A stretch of 64,000 bases of DNA from Amycolatopsis azurea DSM 43854 (GCF_001995215.1 NZ_MUXN01000004.1:193-64192), one strand, 5' to 3'. Shown: positions 1 through 9,665, numbered from the stretch's first letter. A program made the numbers and translations. Notes: generated by a model from the letters alone, not told the origin.

Positions 1-345
1 GTAGAGGACGATGCGGGCGCGAGTCGGGAGGCCGGCGCGGTCGACGCCGGCGGGCACGAGCCGCGAGAGCGGGACGGCCCCGTCGTGCAGGACGCCGTCC
101 ACTCCGGCCGGTGCGCCATCCGAGCGAACTTCGGGAACGTCGTCGACGGCGACGTCGAGCTTCGTCAGCTCGTGCCGCCACCGCGCTTCGATCGGTTCGA
201 GCGCGTCCAAAACCAGCGCGTCGAACCTTTCCGCCCTGCTAGCGGCGGCGGGAAGGGTCGACGGATACAGCGCTCCACGCAGGCCCCGGCCGTGCCGGTC
301 CCGGCGCATCCGCCGTCGCTGTCGGGAATCACGAGCCGTCGCCAC
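1..345 (-). CDS. Metallopeptidase family protein (minimal zincin type), 3' part cut by window edge
   Basis: This minus-strand gene runs off the left edge. The 115 visible codons contain RGLRGALYP and LPTRARIVLY, which resemble the N-terminal half of the short actinobacterial metallopeptidase family represented by M. tuberculosis Rv3259. The HExxH zinc motif would lie beyond the edge, so catalysis cannot be checked. I chose GTG at 345, followed by an Arg-rich stretch; ATG at 309 is the in-frame alternative. It diverges from the DUF3499 and manB genes, as in mycobacteria, which supports the call. Function beyond a putative small zinc protease is unknown. Confidence 0.75.
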   Translation of the reverse strand, partial: MATARDSRQRRRMRRDRHGRGLRGALYPSTLPAAASRAERFDALVLDALEPIEARWRHELTKLDVAVDDVPEVRSDGAPAGVDGVLHDGAVPLSRLVPAGVDRAGLPTRARIVLY

Positions 346-425
346 GCACCGAAGGGTACGCGCTCGGCGATTCAAAGCGCGTGTCGCCGGTACGCCGGGC
401 CCGCGACGCGCTATCGTTCTCGATC

Positions 426-779
426 GTGCGGAGCGTACGAAAGTGTTCGCGAACGGGTTGTCTCGAACCCGCTGTCGCCACGCTCACGTATGCCTACAGC
501 GATTCGACGGCCGTAGTGGGCCCTTTGGCCACCGCGAGCGAGCCGCACTCCTATGACCTCTGCGAAGCCCATGCCCTGCGGCTCACCGTGCCCAAGGGCT
601 GGGAAGTCGTCCGGCACGAGGGCGCCTTCGCCGCCCCCGATCCCTCCGCCGACGAGCTGACCGCGCTGGCCGAGGCCGTGCGCGAAGCGGGCCGTTCGGA
701 CAAGCCCGCGCCGGAGCCCGAACCCGAGGGTCCCTCCGGCAGGCGCGGCCATCTGCGCGTGCTGCCCGGCCGAGCCTGA
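426..779 (+). CDS. DUF3499 family protein
   Basis: A 117-residue protein of the actinobacterial DUF3499 family (compare Rv3258c). The N-terminus VRSVRKCSRTGC followed by a later LCEAHA gives a Cys-x4-Cys and Cys-x2-His arrangement suggestive of a small metal-binding knuckle; metal binding is inference. The C-terminal third is Pro/Glu-rich and probably disordered. GTG at 426 is chosen because conserved sequence starts there; a longer frame opens at 381. It lies 71 nt upstream of manB on the same strand, an association seen in other actinobacteria. No biochemical role is known. Confidence 0.8.
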   Translation: MRSVRKCSRTGCLEPAVATLTYAYSDSTAVVGPLATASEPHSYDLCEAHALRLTVPKGWEVVRHEGAFAAPDPSADELTALAEAVREAGRSDKPAPEPEPEGPSGRRGHLRVLPGRA

Positions 780-850
780 CGCGAGGGCTCGCCGGTAGGC
801 TTTCGAGCGCGCCAGAGGGCGTTGAACGAGACTATCGGCGGGGAGCAGGC

Positions 851-2206
851 GTGCCAGACCTTTCGGGCATCGTGAAGGCCTACGACATTCGCGGCGTTGT
901 CGGTGAGCAGCTGGACGCGGCCCTCGTACGCGACCTCGGCTCGGCGTTCGCCCTGCTGATCAAGCCGGAGTCGGACTCCGTCGTGATCGGCCACGACATG
1001 CGCGACTCCTCACCCGAGCTGGCCACCGCGTTCGCCGACGGCGTGACCTCGCAGGGGCTCGACGTCGTGACGATCGGCCTCGCCAGCACCGACCAGCTGT
1101 ACTTCGCGTCCGGCTCGCTGAACCTGCCGGGCGCCATGTTCACCGCCAGCCACAACCCGGCGAAGTACAACGGCATCAAGCTGTGCCGTTCGGGCGCGGC
1201 CCCGGTCGGCCAGGACTCCGGTCTCGCGGAGATCCGCGACACCGTCGAGCAGGGCGTGCCCACCTTCGCGGGCCAGCGCGGTTCGGTGACCGAGAAGGAC
1301 GTCCTCGCGGACTACGCGACGTACCTGCGCAAGCTCGTCGACCTGTCGGGCAGCCGTCCGCTGAAGGTCGTCGTCGACGCCGGCAACGGCATGGGCGGCT
1401 ACACCGTCCCCACCGTCTTCGCGGGCCTGCCCATCGAGGTCGTGCCGATGTACTTCGAGCTCGACGGCAACTTCCCGAACCACGAGGCCAACCCGCTCGA
1501 CCCGAAGAACATCGTCGACCTCCAGGCGAAGGTGCGCGAGGAAGGCGCCGACGCGGGCCTGGCCTTCGACGGTGACGCGGACCGCTGCTTCGTCGTCGAC
1601 GAGCGCGGCGAACCGGTGTCGCCGAGCGCCATCACCGCGCTGGTCGCGATCCGGGAGCTGGAGAAGGAGCCGGGCGGCACCATCATCCACAACCTGATCA
1701 CCTCGAAGGGGGTCCCGGAGATCGTCGCCGAGCACGGCGGCAAGCCGGTGCGCACCCGGGTCGGGCACTCGTTCATCAAGGCCGAGATGGCCAAGACGGG
1801 CGCGATCTTCGGCGGCGAGCACTCCGCGCACTACTACTTCCGCGACTTCTGGCGTGCCGACACCGGCATGCTGGCCGCGCTGCACGTCCTCGCCGCCCTC
1901 GGCGAGCAGACTGGCCCGCTGTCCGAGCTGACCGCGGAGTACTCGCGCTACGCGGCCTCCGGCGAGATCAACTCGACCGTGGACGACCAGGTCGCGCGCA
2001 TGCTCGCGGTCAAGGACACGTTCTCCGCGCGTGACGGCGTCGAGATCGACGAGCTGGACGGCCTCACCGTGCAGCTCCCCGGCGGCGGCTGGTTCAACCT
2101 GCGCCCGTCCAACACCGAGCCGCTGCTCCGCCTGAACGTCGAGGCCGCCGACGCCGAAGCCGTCCGGGCCCTGACCGAAGACGTATTGGCGATAGTCCGT
2201 GGGTAA
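851..2206 (+). CDS. manB: Phosphomannomutase / phosphoglucomutase
   Basis: A 451-residue cytoplasmic enzyme of the alpha-D-phosphohexomutase family. It converts mannose-6-phosphate to mannose-1-phosphate, the precursor of GDP-mannose for glycolipids and glycoproteins. All four signature loops are visible: the phosphoserine loop TASHNP (about residues 98-103), the Mg loop DGDADR (about 240), the sugar-specificity loop GGEHSAHY (about 321) and the phosphate-binding loop RPSNTEP (about 418). GTG start. TobH and ManA genes follow, making a mannose-metabolism cluster. Whether it also uses glucose phosphates cannot be decided from sequence. Confidence 0.95.
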   Translation: MPDLSGIVKAYDIRGVVGEQLDAALVRDLGSAFALLIKPESDSVVIGHDMRDSSPELATAFADGVTSQGLDVVTIGLASTDQLYFASGSLNLPGAMFTASHNPAKYNGIKLCRSGAAPVGQDSGLAEIRDTVEQGVPTFAGQRGSVTEKDVLADYATYLRKLVDLSGSRPLKVVVDAGNGMGGYTVPTVFAGLPIEVVPMYFELDGNFPNHEANPLDPKNIVDLQAKVREEGADAGLAFDGDADRCFVVDERGEPVSPSAITALVAIRELEKEPGGTIIHNLITSKGVPEIVAEHGGKPVRTRVGHSFIKAEMAKTGAIFGGEHSAHYYFRDFWRADTGMLAALHVLAALGEQTGPLSELTAEYSRYAASGEINSTVDDQVARMLAVKDTFSARDGVEIDELDGLTVQLPGGGWFNLRPSNTEPLLRLNVEAADAEAVRALTEDVLAIVRG

Positions 2207-2258
2207 CGAATGTGGCGTGAAAACACACATAGAGATGTCCCACAGGTAGGGAGTTACC

Positions 2259-2480
2259 ATGGCCGTCACGCTTGACGCACAGTTGCTGGAGATCCTGGCC
2301 TGCCCGTCCCCCGACCACGCACCGCTGCGGACGGGGACGACGGCGGATCCGGAGGCCGACGCGCTGACCTGCACGGAATGCGGTCGGGTGTATCCGGTCC
2401 GTGATGGAATCCCGGTACTGTTGCTGGACGAAGCCACCGAGCCGACGACCCCGGATGGCGCCCATGCCGACGGTCCCTGA
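2259..2480 (+). CDS. Trm112 family small zinc-ribbon-like protein
   Basis: A 73-residue protein of the Trm112p family. The LLEILACP start and the central CTECGRVYPVRDGIPVLL segment are typical; the cysteines CP and CxxC form the expected zinc-knuckle half-sites. Eukaryotic Trm112 activates methyltransferases, while bacterial homologues are poorly characterised. The last 17 nt overlap the start of the downstream SIS-domain gene, so the two are probably translationally coupled. Members of this family commonly sit between manB and manA in actinobacteria. Confidence 0.85.
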   Translation: MAVTLDAQLLEILACPSPDHAPLRTGTTADPEADALTCTECGRVYPVRDGIPVLLLDEATEPTTPDGAHADGP

Positions 2481-3555
2481 CGATTCCCTGCTCGACGATC
2501 CCGCGCGGTTGGCCGAAGCCGACACCGCGGGGCTTCTCCGCGCCGCCGCGATGGCGGGCGCCCAGGTCCGGGCGACCGCCGAGGCCGCGGCCGAACTCGA
2601 GCTGAGCGATCGCCTGGACGTCGGGCGCCCGCGCTCGCTCGTGCTGATCGACCGGCCCGGTGTCAGCCGGACGCTGACCCGGCTGGTCGCCGCGCTCCTG
2701 ACGCCGTCGTGCCCGGTGCCGGTGGTCGTCGCCGAGGTCGTGCCGAGCTGGATCGGCGCGCTCGACGTCGTCTTCGCGCACACCGACGACGCCGGTGACC
2801 GTGAGCTGGCCGCCTCGCTGGAGCGCGCCGCCCGGTTCGGCGCGAGGGTCGTGCTGTCCGCGCCCGGCGACGGCCCGGTCGCGGCGTCCGTCGCGGGCAA
2901 GGGGCTGCTGCTCGCGCCGAGGATCCCGGTCCCGCCGGAGATGGCCTTCCCGCGTGGGCTCGCCGCGGCCCTGCTCACCGCGAACGCGCTCGGCCTGCTG
3001 GTGGCGGACCTGGAGCAGCTCGCCGACCAGCTCGACGCGGAAGCCGAGAAGGATTACCTGGCCAGGGACTCGTTCGCGAACCCGGCCAAGGCGCTGGCGC
3101 TGAAGCTGGCCGAGCGGCAGCCGCTGCTGTGGGGGCTGGACCCGGTCGCGGTCGCCGTCGGCGAGCACGCGGCCCACGCGTTCGCAGCCCACGCGGCCGT
3201 CGTCTGTGACGTGGAGGACTACCGCCAGGCGCTGGCCAGGCCCGCCTTGCGACGGGCGGCGTTGTCCGGGGGCGTGGAACGCGATATCTTCGCGGACCCG
3301 GAGGAGGGGGCCGGCGCGACGCCGAGGGTGTTGCTCCTCTCGGTTCGGACGGGACCGGCCACGGAGGCGGCCCGCTATCAGGCGGAAGACCTGCTGCCCG
3401 GTGCGGATGTGATCGCCCCGGCCGAAGAGATCGAAACGGACGAGATCGTGCGTGCGGCCGTTCTCTCGCTGCGTTTCGAGCTGGCCGCGGTCTATCTCGG
3501 ACTGGCCGTCGGCAGCATCGGCGGCGCCGGGAGGTACACGCCTGCAACGGCGTGA
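2464..3555 (+). CDS. SIS-domain protein, TobH/Rv3256c-like
   Basis: A 363-residue protein related to the SIS-domain (sugar isomerase fold) protein found between manB and manA in actinobacteria (TobH, Rv3256c). The N-terminal region MPTVPDDSLLDDPARLAEAD precedes alternating beta-alpha segments (RSLVLIDRPG, PVPVVVAEVVPSW, ARVVLSAPGDG) consistent with SIS folds. ATG at 2464 lies inside the Trm112-like gene (17-nt overlap), so translational coupling is likely. By position it may work in phosphosugar isomerisation with ManA and ManB. The exact substrate is unknown and activity is unproven. Confidence 0.75.
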   Translation: MPTVPDDSLLDDPARLAEADTAGLLRAAAMAGAQVRATAEAAAELELSDRLDVGRPRSLVLIDRPGVSRTLTRLVAALLTPSCPVPVVVAEVVPSWIGALDVVFAHTDDAGDRELAASLERAARFGARVVLSAPGDGPVAASVAGKGLLLAPRIPVPPEMAFPRGLAAALLTANALGLLVADLEQLADQLDAEAEKDYLARDSFANPAKALALKLAERQPLLWGLDPVAVAVGEHAAHAFAAHAAVVCDVEDYRQALARPALRRAALSGGVERDIFADPEEGAGATPRVLLLSVRTGPATEAARYQAEDLLPGADVIAPAEEIETDEIVRAAVLSLRFELAAVYLGLAVGSIGGAGRYTPATA

Positions 3556-3619
3556 GCCCCGCGCGCGACGTAAGAAATGAGGGCCGGCACAAACAACCCG
3601 TGCCCGGCGAGGAGTTGAG

Positions 3620-4849
3620 GTGACAGTGGAGCTGCTGCGCAATGCCGTGCGGCCCTACGCGTGGGGGTCCAGAACGACGATCCCCGAGCTGCTGGGGCGT
3701 CCGGTGCCGGCGCCGCATCCGGAGGCGGAACTGTGGATGGGCGCCCACCCGGGCGACCCGTCCCACGTCATCGGCCCGGACGGCACCGAGCGGAGCCTGC
3801 TGGAGCTCGTCGAAGCCGATCCGGTCGGCCAGCTCGGCACGAGCTGCGCGGGCCGCTGGGGCGGCAGGCTGCCGTTCCTGCTGAAGATCCTCGCGGCCGA
3901 AGAGCCGCTTTCGATGCAGGCGCACCCGTCGGCCGCGCAGGCGGCGGAGGGGTACGCGCGTGAGGAGTCGGCGGGGATCCCGCGCGACGCGTCGAACCGC
4001 AACTACCCGGATCCGACGGCGAAGCCGGAACTCGTCTGCGCGCTGACGGAATTCCACGCGCTGGCGGGCTTCCGCGACCCGGAACGCACGATCTCGCTGC
4101 TGAAGGCGATCGAGACGCCGGGGCTGGCGAAGTACGCGGTGCTGCTGGAGGCCCAGCCGGATCCGGCCGGGCTGCGCGCGCTGTTCACCACCTGGATCAC
4201 CCTGCCGCAGGCCGCGCTCGACGAACTGCTGCCCGAGGTCCTCGATTCGTGTGTGAAGCACGTCCAGGAGCGCGGCGAGTTCGACGTCGAATGCCGGACC
4301 ATCCTGGAACTCGGCGAGTCGCATCCGCGGGACGCGGGCGTGCTCGCGGCGCTGCTGCTCAACCGGCTCACGCTCAGCGCGGGCGAGGCGATCTACCTGC
4401 CCGCCGGCAACCTGCACCTGTACCTGCACGGCACCGCCGTCGAGATCCTGGCGAACTCGGACAACATCCTGCGCTGCGGGCTCACGCCCAAGCACGTCGA
4501 CGTGCCGGAGCTGCTGCGCGTCGTCGACTTCGCGTGCGGCGAGATGCCGGTCCAGAGCGGGGAACGCGAGGAGCGCCTGTCGGTGTACCGCACCGACGCG
4601 CCCGAGTTCGAGCTGTCGCGGATCGAGTGGGCGGCCGGGGACGACGGCGAGATCGCCGTCCACGACGTCGGCCCGCAGATCCTGCTCTGCACGGCCGGTG
4701 GCCTGCTGGTGACGGCCGACGACGGCGAGCAGGTCGAACTCCGCCGCGGCCAGTCGGTGTGGCTCCCGGCCGCCGATCCCGCCGTCTTCGTGCGGCCGCT
4801 CTCCGGCGAACGCACCCAGGTCTTCCGGGCGACCGCCGGCACCTGCTGA
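3620..4849 (+). CDS. manA: Mannose-6-phosphate isomerase, class I
   Basis: A 409-residue zinc-dependent isomerase that interconverts fructose-6-phosphate and mannose-6-phosphate, feeding ManB. Zinc and active-site segments are visible: QAHPSAAQAAEG, KPELVCALTEFHAL and YLPAGNLHLYLHG, in the order expected for type I enzymes. The C-terminal beta-barrel ends near QSVWLPAADPAVFV. GTG start at 3620 follows a GAGGAG ribosome-binding site with short spacing. It is the last gene of the mannose cluster and is followed by a strong palindrome that may stop transcription. Confidence 0.95.
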   Translation: MTVELLRNAVRPYAWGSRTTIPELLGRPVPAPHPEAELWMGAHPGDPSHVIGPDGTERSLLELVEADPVGQLGTSCAGRWGGRLPFLLKILAAEEPLSMQAHPSAAQAAEGYAREESAGIPRDASNRNYPDPTAKPELVCALTEFHALAGFRDPERTISLLKAIETPGLAKYAVLLEAQPDPAGLRALFTTWITLPQAALDELLPEVLDSCVKHVQERGEFDVECRTILELGESHPRDAGVLAALLLNRLTLSAGEAIYLPAGNLHLYLHGTAVEILANSDNILRCGLTPKHVDVPELLRVVDFACGEMPVQSGEREERLSVYRTDAPEFELSRIEWAAGDDGEIAVHDVGPQILLCTAGGLLVTADDGEQVELRRGQSVWLPAADPAVFVRPLSGERTQVFRATAGTC

Positions 4850-4857
4850 CGTCTCAC

Positions 4858-4919
4858 GCGTTCAGTCCTCTGGACGCGGTACTTGCGCGCGCAAGGATCG
4901 CATCCAGAGGACTGAACGC
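4858..4919. repeat. Interspersed palindrome, family A copy 1
   Basis: A 62-nt inverted repeat 8 nt after manA. Its outer arm (GCGTTCAGTCCTCTGG) is repeated exactly in inverted form at the far end, and an inner TTGCGCGCGCAA hairpin caps it. Three further copies occur at 41091, 48722 and 56451. It could act as a terminator for manA, but it lacks a U-run. Confidence 0.85.
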
Positions 4920-5036
4920 TTGCCCTTGGCGAAGTGTGTGCGTTCCGTGTGGCGGGTTCCGCGACCATCATCCTTACGGGTGACCCGGCGATTGTCGTCG
5001 GCTGCTCCCGGATGACGATGGCCGAGGAGAGCAGCA

Positions 5037-5546
5037 GTGACTTCCCATCCCGACGCGGTGAGCGGACGCGCCTACCGGGTGCCGGTTCCCGTGCGCCCCG
5101 CCACCCTGCTCGCCGCGCTCGGAATCGCCGTCGTGACCGCGCTCGTCCCGGTCGTCGACCTGGTGCTCCCGCTGCCGGACGGCCAGGACCTGGCAGGTTC
5201 GGCGCCGGCACTGGCGGGGCTCGCGGGTGACGCGATCGAGTCCGTCAAAGCCGCGGGTGCCGGCCTGCAGGACCTCGCCGTCGACGCGGAAGGCAGGTTG
5301 AACCTCCCGCTGGTCGTGCTGATCACCCTCGGCGCGCAGGTGCTGCTCACCGCCGCGCTGGTCGTGAGCGGCTCCCAGCCCGTGCGCGTGATGCTGACCG
5401 TCGCCGGGCTGATCAACGTGTTCGCGGTCGCGCGGCTCGAACCGGCGTCGCCACCGGTGTGGGACGCCGCCGCCAACGGCGTGCTGGTGATCGCGCTGGC
5501 CTGGTTTTCCGCCCAGCGGCGCGAACCGCTGCTCGGAGCACGGTGA
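5037..5546 (+). CDS. Small integral membrane protein, unknown function
   Basis: A 169-residue protein with about four hydrophobic segments: near residues 22-45 (ATLLAALGIAVVTALVPVV), around 97-118 (LVVLITLGAQVLLTAALVV), around 121-137, and a C-terminal one ending in WFSAQRREPLLGAR. No family recognised. GTG start at 5037 is supported by an upstream GAGGAGAGC ribosome-binding site. It sits between manA and a convergent AfsR-type regulator, without an obvious functional link to either. Confidence 0.7.
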   Translation: MTSHPDAVSGRAYRVPVPVRPATLLAALGIAVVTALVPVVDLVLPLPDGQDLAGSAPALAGLAGDAIESVKAAGAGLQDLAVDAEGRLNLPLVVLITLGAQVLLTAALVVSGSQPVRVMLTVAGLINVFAVARLEPASPPVWDAAANGVLVIALAWFSAQRREPLLGAR

Positions 5547-5587
5547 CTTCCGGGTGGTGCTCGTCTGAGGGGTCGGGCACCACCCGG

Positions 5588-8500
5588 TCAGGCCGAGGCG
5601 GGTTCGGTGAGCGACAACAGCAACCGGACGAGGGTCGAAGCGTTGGCGTCGTGGGGGACTTCCAATCGTTTCGCCTCTTCACCCGCCGCCTCGGCCGCCT
5701 CTGTTTCCCCGACGGCCTCGTACGCCCTGCGCAGCACGTGCAGGGTGAGGCCCGTCGCGGGTTTCCCGCCCATGGCGCGGAATTCGTCGAGACACCTGTG
5801 CAGCACGGGAATCGCGCGGCCGGCCTGGCCGTCGCCGATCCAGCTCGCCGCGATCGCGCGCGTGCACGAAAGCTCCCGCGGCCGTTCTTCGAGCGCGTCC
5901 GCCAGCCGCCGCGCGTTCTCGTAGGCCTTCACCGCGTCGGCACGCCGCCCGGCCCCGGCGAGGATCGCGCCCTGCGTGCGCAACGATTTCGCCAGTGCCG
6001 ATTTCGCCGTCGTCCGGCGCAGCACCCGGACCGATTCCTCGATCGTCTCCCGTGCCTCCTCCTCACGGCCGTCGAGCATCAGCGACCACGAAAGTCCTTG
6101 CAGGGCAACGCCGAGCTGGCGTTCGTCGCCGCTCTCCCGCGCGTGCGCGAGGCTCCGGCGATCGATCTCCAGCGCCTCGGCGACCTTGCCGAGCCGGTGC
6201 AGCGCGGCGGACTCCGCGTGCAGCGCGTACGGCCCCGGCCCGGTTTCCTCCACAATGGACAGTTCACGGGCCTGGGTCGCGGCGTGCAGGGATTCCCCGG
6301 CCCTGCCGAGACCGACGAGGCAGCGCGCCAGATTCGTCTCGACCCACGCCTGCGCGGAAACGTCACCCAGCTCCGCCAGCTCCTTCGAGCATTCGCGGTA
6401 CCCCTCGACGGCGCGTTCGTACTCGCCGCGGACGTGCAGCAACACCGTCAGGTTCGCCTCGGCGACGACCGCGATGTGCCTGTCACCGGCTTCGAGAGCC
6501 GCGTCGCGCAGGATCTCGTACGCCGTCCGCATGTCGGTGTAATGACTGTGCAGGTACAGGTACGCGCTCAGTCTTTCCAGTATCCGCAACGCTTTTCGCA
6601 GCCAGCCGACCGCGCACATCGACGAGACGGCGGAGACCAGGTTCGCCCGCTCCACGGAGAACCAGGTGCCGGGATCGCGCAGCAGCCGCTCGACCAGCTC
6701 GCCGGACAGGGGCTGCGCGGGCAGGTCCTGATCCGACAACGGCATCGGCACCGTCCTCGGCAGGCGGCGGGCCGCCGTGTCGGCGAGGCACAGCGCGGCG
6801 TCCGACAACTTCGCGACGGTGGCGACCCGCTCGGCGCGGGTTTCGAGTCCCCGGCCGAGTTCCGTGGCGTACACGCGCACGAGGTCGTGCATACGGAACC
6901 GTTGCTCACCTGTCGGATCGAGACCGGTGGCTTCGAGCAGGCTGGCCTCGACGAGTTCGTCGATGGCCTCGTCCGCTTCTTCGTCGGCGCTGTCGTTGAC
7001 GAGGGCCGACACCGCCCAAGCGGGAAGGTCGAGCGTGCGGCAGCGGCCGATCAACCGGAACGCGCGCCGCGCGGACGGGCTCAGCGCTTCGTAGCTCGAC
7101 GCGATGCTGCCGCGCACCTGGAGATCGCTGACCTGGAGTTCGTCGAGGCGCGAGACCTCGTCCTCCAGTTTCCCGGCGAGTTTCCCGAGCGGCAGGCCCG
7201 GCCGCATGGCGAGCCTGCTACCCGCGATCCGCAGTGCCAGCGGGAGATTGCCGCAGGCCTTGGCGATCCGTTCCGCGTCCGCGCGTTCGGCGCCCACCCG
7301 GTCCGGCCCGGCCAGCCGCTCCAGCAGGGTCATCGCCTCGGCGCCGGACAGCGGCGCCAGATGGAGGCGATCCGCCCCGGCGAGCCCGGACAGCCGCCGC
7401 CTGCTGGTGGCCAGGACGGCGCTGCCGGGCGTTCCCGGCAGCAACGCGCGGACCTGCTCGGGGCCGGCGGCGTCGTCGAGCACCACCAGCACCCGCCGAT
7501 CGGCGAGACGGCCGCGGTACGCCGCCGCCCTGGCCGCGACGTCGTCCGGGATGGCGGGACCGGTGACGCCCAGCGCGCGCAACAGGTCGCCGAGGACGTC
7601 GGCGAGGTCGCGAGGGGTCGAGGAGGCGCCCGCCAGCGGGACGAACAGCTGCCCGTCCGGGAAGGAGCCGCGGAGCCTGTGCGCGGTGCTGACCGCGAGG
7701 GTGGACTTGCCCGCGCCGGGCTCGCCGGTGATCACCGCGACCGGGACACCCGCGCCGTCGCCGAGCAGTCCGGAGAGCTTCGCGATCTCGCCCTCGCGGC
7801 CCGCGAGATCCGCGATGTCCGGCGGCAGCTGGCAGATCGGGAAGACCTGCGGCGGCCTGGCCGACGGCACCGGATCCTCGCCGCGCAGCACGGCGGCGTG
7901 CACACGGCGTACCTCGGCGCCGGGCTCCACGCCTAGTTCCTCGACGAGCGTGGTGCGCAGATCGCGGTGGACGGCCAGTGAATCGGCCTGCCGTCCGGCG
8001 CGGTGCAGCGCGATCATCAGCTGTGCGGCCAGCCGCTCGCGCAGCGGATGTTCGGTGATCATCGCCTGGAGTTCGCCGGTGAGCTCGCCGTGCCTGCCGT
8101 CGGACAGTTCGGCGTCGACACAGTCTTCGAACGCGGCGAGGCGTTCCGATTCGAGCCGGGCGATGTCCGCGTCGAGCCGGGGGACGTGCAGTCCGGACAG
8201 GACCGGCCCGCGCCATTCCGCCAGCGCCCGGCGATAGTGCCCGGCCGCCGCCGCCGGATCGCCCGCCCTCGCCGCCGCCTGCCCCGCCGCGACGGCCGCG
8301 CGAAAGGACAGCAGATCGAGGTCGGCGGGGTCGACCACCAGCCGGTAGCCCCGCGGGTCCCGCTCGATCTCCAGCCCCTCGAACCGCGCCCGCAGACGGG
8401 AGACGTACGTGTGCAGATTCGAGGAGTACGACTTCGGCGGCGTCTCCGGCCAAAGCGTCTCGACCAGGGCATCGACCGGGACGGACGAGTTCGCGTTCAG

Positions 8501-8605
8501 CAGCAGGACGGCCAGCAGGGCGCGTTGATGATCGCCGCGCGGCGCCGTGCGCCGCCCGGGCGGGCTCTCGATCGTCAACGGTCCGAGCACGCCGAATCGC
8601 GGCAC
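5588..8605 (-). CDS. AfsR/SARP-type transcriptional regulator with NB-ARC and TPR domains
   Basis: A protein of about 1005 residues. The N-terminal winged helix (FGVLGPLTIE) and a bacterial transcriptional activation domain (about 90-240, SFRAAVAAGQAAARAGD) are followed by an NTP-binding NB-ARC module with Walker A GEPGAGKST and Walker B RRVLVVLDD. The C-terminal 400 residues are helical TPR-like repeats. Such proteins activate secondary-metabolism or development genes in Streptomyces relatives. GTG at 8605 is preferred because GGGAGG lies 5 nt upstream; a TTG at 8656 gives a longer form with no ribosome-binding site. It is not beside a biosynthetic cluster here, so its target is unknown. Confidence 0.88.
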   Translation of the reverse strand: MPRFGVLGPLTIESPPGRRTAPRGDHQRALLAVLLLNANSSVPVDALVETLWPETPPKSYSSNLHTYVSRLRARFEGLEIERDPRGYRLVVDPADLDLLSFRAAVAAGQAAARAGDPAAAAGHYRRALAEWRGPVLSGLHVPRLDADIARLESERLAAFEDCVDAELSDGRHGELTGELQAMITEHPLRERLAAQLMIALHRAGRQADSLAVHRDLRTTLVEELGVEPGAEVRRVHAAVLRGEDPVPSARPPQVFPICQLPPDIADLAGREGEIAKLSGLLGDGAGVPVAVITGEPGAGKSTLAVSTAHRLRGSFPDGQLFVPLAGASSTPRDLADVLGDLLRALGVTGPAIPDDVAARAAAYRGRLADRRVLVVLDDAAGPEQVRALLPGTPGSAVLATSRRRLSGLAGADRLHLAPLSGAEAMTLLERLAGPDRVGAERADAERIAKACGNLPLALRIAGSRLAMRPGLPLGKLAGKLEDEVSRLDELQVSDLQVRGSIASSYEALSPSARRAFRLIGRCRTLDLPAWAVSALVNDSADEEADEAIDELVEASLLEATGLDPTGEQRFRMHDLVRVYATELGRGLETRAERVATVAKLSDAALCLADTAARRLPRTVPMPLSDQDLPAQPLSGELVERLLRDPGTWFSVERANLVSAVSSMCAVGWLRKALRILERLSAYLYLHSHYTDMRTAYEILRDAALEAGDRHIAVVAEANLTVLLHVRGEYERAVEGYRECSKELAELGDVSAQAWVETNLARCLVGLGRAGESLHAATQARELSIVEETGPGPYALHAESAALHRLGKVAEALEIDRRSLAHARESGDERQLGVALQGLSWSLMLDGREEEARETIEESVRVLRRTTAKSALAKSLRTQGAILAGAGRRADAVKAYENARRLADALEERPRELSCTRAIAASWIGDGQAGRAIPVLHRCLDEFRAMGGKPATGLTLHVLRRAYEAVGETEAAEAAGEEAKRLEVPHDANASTLVRLLLSLTEPASA

Positions 8606-8747
8606 GGGCACCTCCCAGGTCCTGAGAGGGGCGACACTAGCGAGGGGCTCCGACAATTCTGTGACCTGTCCCGCCCCGCGCGTCCGGGCTCATCTGCACT
8701 GCTAGCCTTCGAACCCGGCATATCGGGACACCATTCGGGAGTTGAAC

Positions 8748-9665
8748 GTGTCTGCAGGTGGCGGAACCAAGGCGATCATCGCCGCGCTCGTGGCGAACGC
8801 CGGAATCGCGGCCGCGAAGTTCACCGGCTTCCTCATCACGGGGTCGTCTTCGATGCTCGCCGAGTCCGTGCACTCGCTCGCGGACACCTCGAACCAGGGC
8901 CTCCTGCTGCTGGGGCAGAAGACCTCGCAGCGCAAGGCGACCCGCGCGCACCCGTTCGGCTTCGGACGGGACCGGTACTTCTACTCGTTCATCGTCGCGC
9001 TGATGCTCTTCAGCCTCGGCTCGGTGTTCGCGCTGTACGAGGGCATCCACAAGATCGGCGAGCCGGAGCCGCTGACCTCGCCGCTGGTGGCGGTCGGCAT
9101 CCTCGTGGTCGCGATCGGGCTGGAGTCGTACTCCTTCTACACCGCGATCCAGGAGTCGAAGAAGATCAAGGGCGACGCGGGCTGGTGGGCGTTCATCCGC
9201 CAGGCCAAGACCCCCGAACTGCCGGTGGTCCTGCTGGAGGACGCGGGCGCGTTGCTCGGCCTGGTGTTCGCGCTCGCTGGTGTCGGGCTCTCGGTCGTCA
9301 CCGGCGACCCGGTGTGGGACGGCATCGGCACCGTGATGATCGGCGTGCTGCTCGGCATCATCGCGATCATCCTGATCATCGAGATGAAGAGCCTGCTGAT
9401 CGGTGAGGGCGCCACTCCGGCCGACCTCGACACGATCGTCGACGAACTCGCCGCGGGCAAGGTCGAGCGGGTCATCCACATCCGGACGCTCTACATCGGC
9501 CCGGACGAGATGCTGGTCGCCGCGAAGCTCGCGCTGGTACCGGGGCTGGAGACCGGCGAGGTCGCGCAGGCCATCGACGACGCCGAAGCGCGTGTGCGGG
9601 CGAAGGTGCCGACGGCGAAGCTGATCTACCTGGAGCCGGACCTGGACCGCTCGCTGGCGCGCTGA
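8748..9665 (+). CDS. Cation diffusion facilitator family transporter
   Basis: A 305-residue CDF-family membrane antiporter that probably exports divalent metals such as Zn, Co or Fe in exchange for protons. Transmembrane segments begin at residue 6 (AIIAALVANAGIAAAKFTGF). The conserved first metal site appears as SxSxLAESVHSLADTSNQ (helix 2), and a second ED pair follows in VVLLEDAGALLGLV (helix 5). The C-terminal cytoplasmic domain is short. GTG at 8748 has GGGAG 6 nt upstream. It is divergent from the AfsR-type gene. Metal specificity cannot be read from the sequence. Confidence 0.92.
   Translation: MSAGGGTKAIIAALVANAGIAAAKFTGFLITGSSSMLAESVHSLADTSNQGLLLLGQKTSQRKATRAHPFGFGRDRYFYSFIVALMLFSLGSVFALYEGIHKIGEPEPLTSPLVAVGILVVAIGLESYSFYTAIQESKKIKGDAGWWAFIRQAKTPELPVVLLEDAGALLGLVFALAGVGLSVVTGDPVWDGIGTVMIGVLLGIIAIILIIEMKSLLIGEGATPADLDTIVDELAAGKVERVIHIRTLYIGPDEMLVAAKLALVPGLETGEVAQAIDDAEARVRAKVPTAKLIYLEPDLDRSLAR

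Noticed and set aside
5459..7936. Long plus-strand frame of 825 codons antisense to the AfsR-type gene
   Set aside because: It is a codon-bias shadow of the real minus-strand gene, with Arg/Gly-rich composition and no domain.
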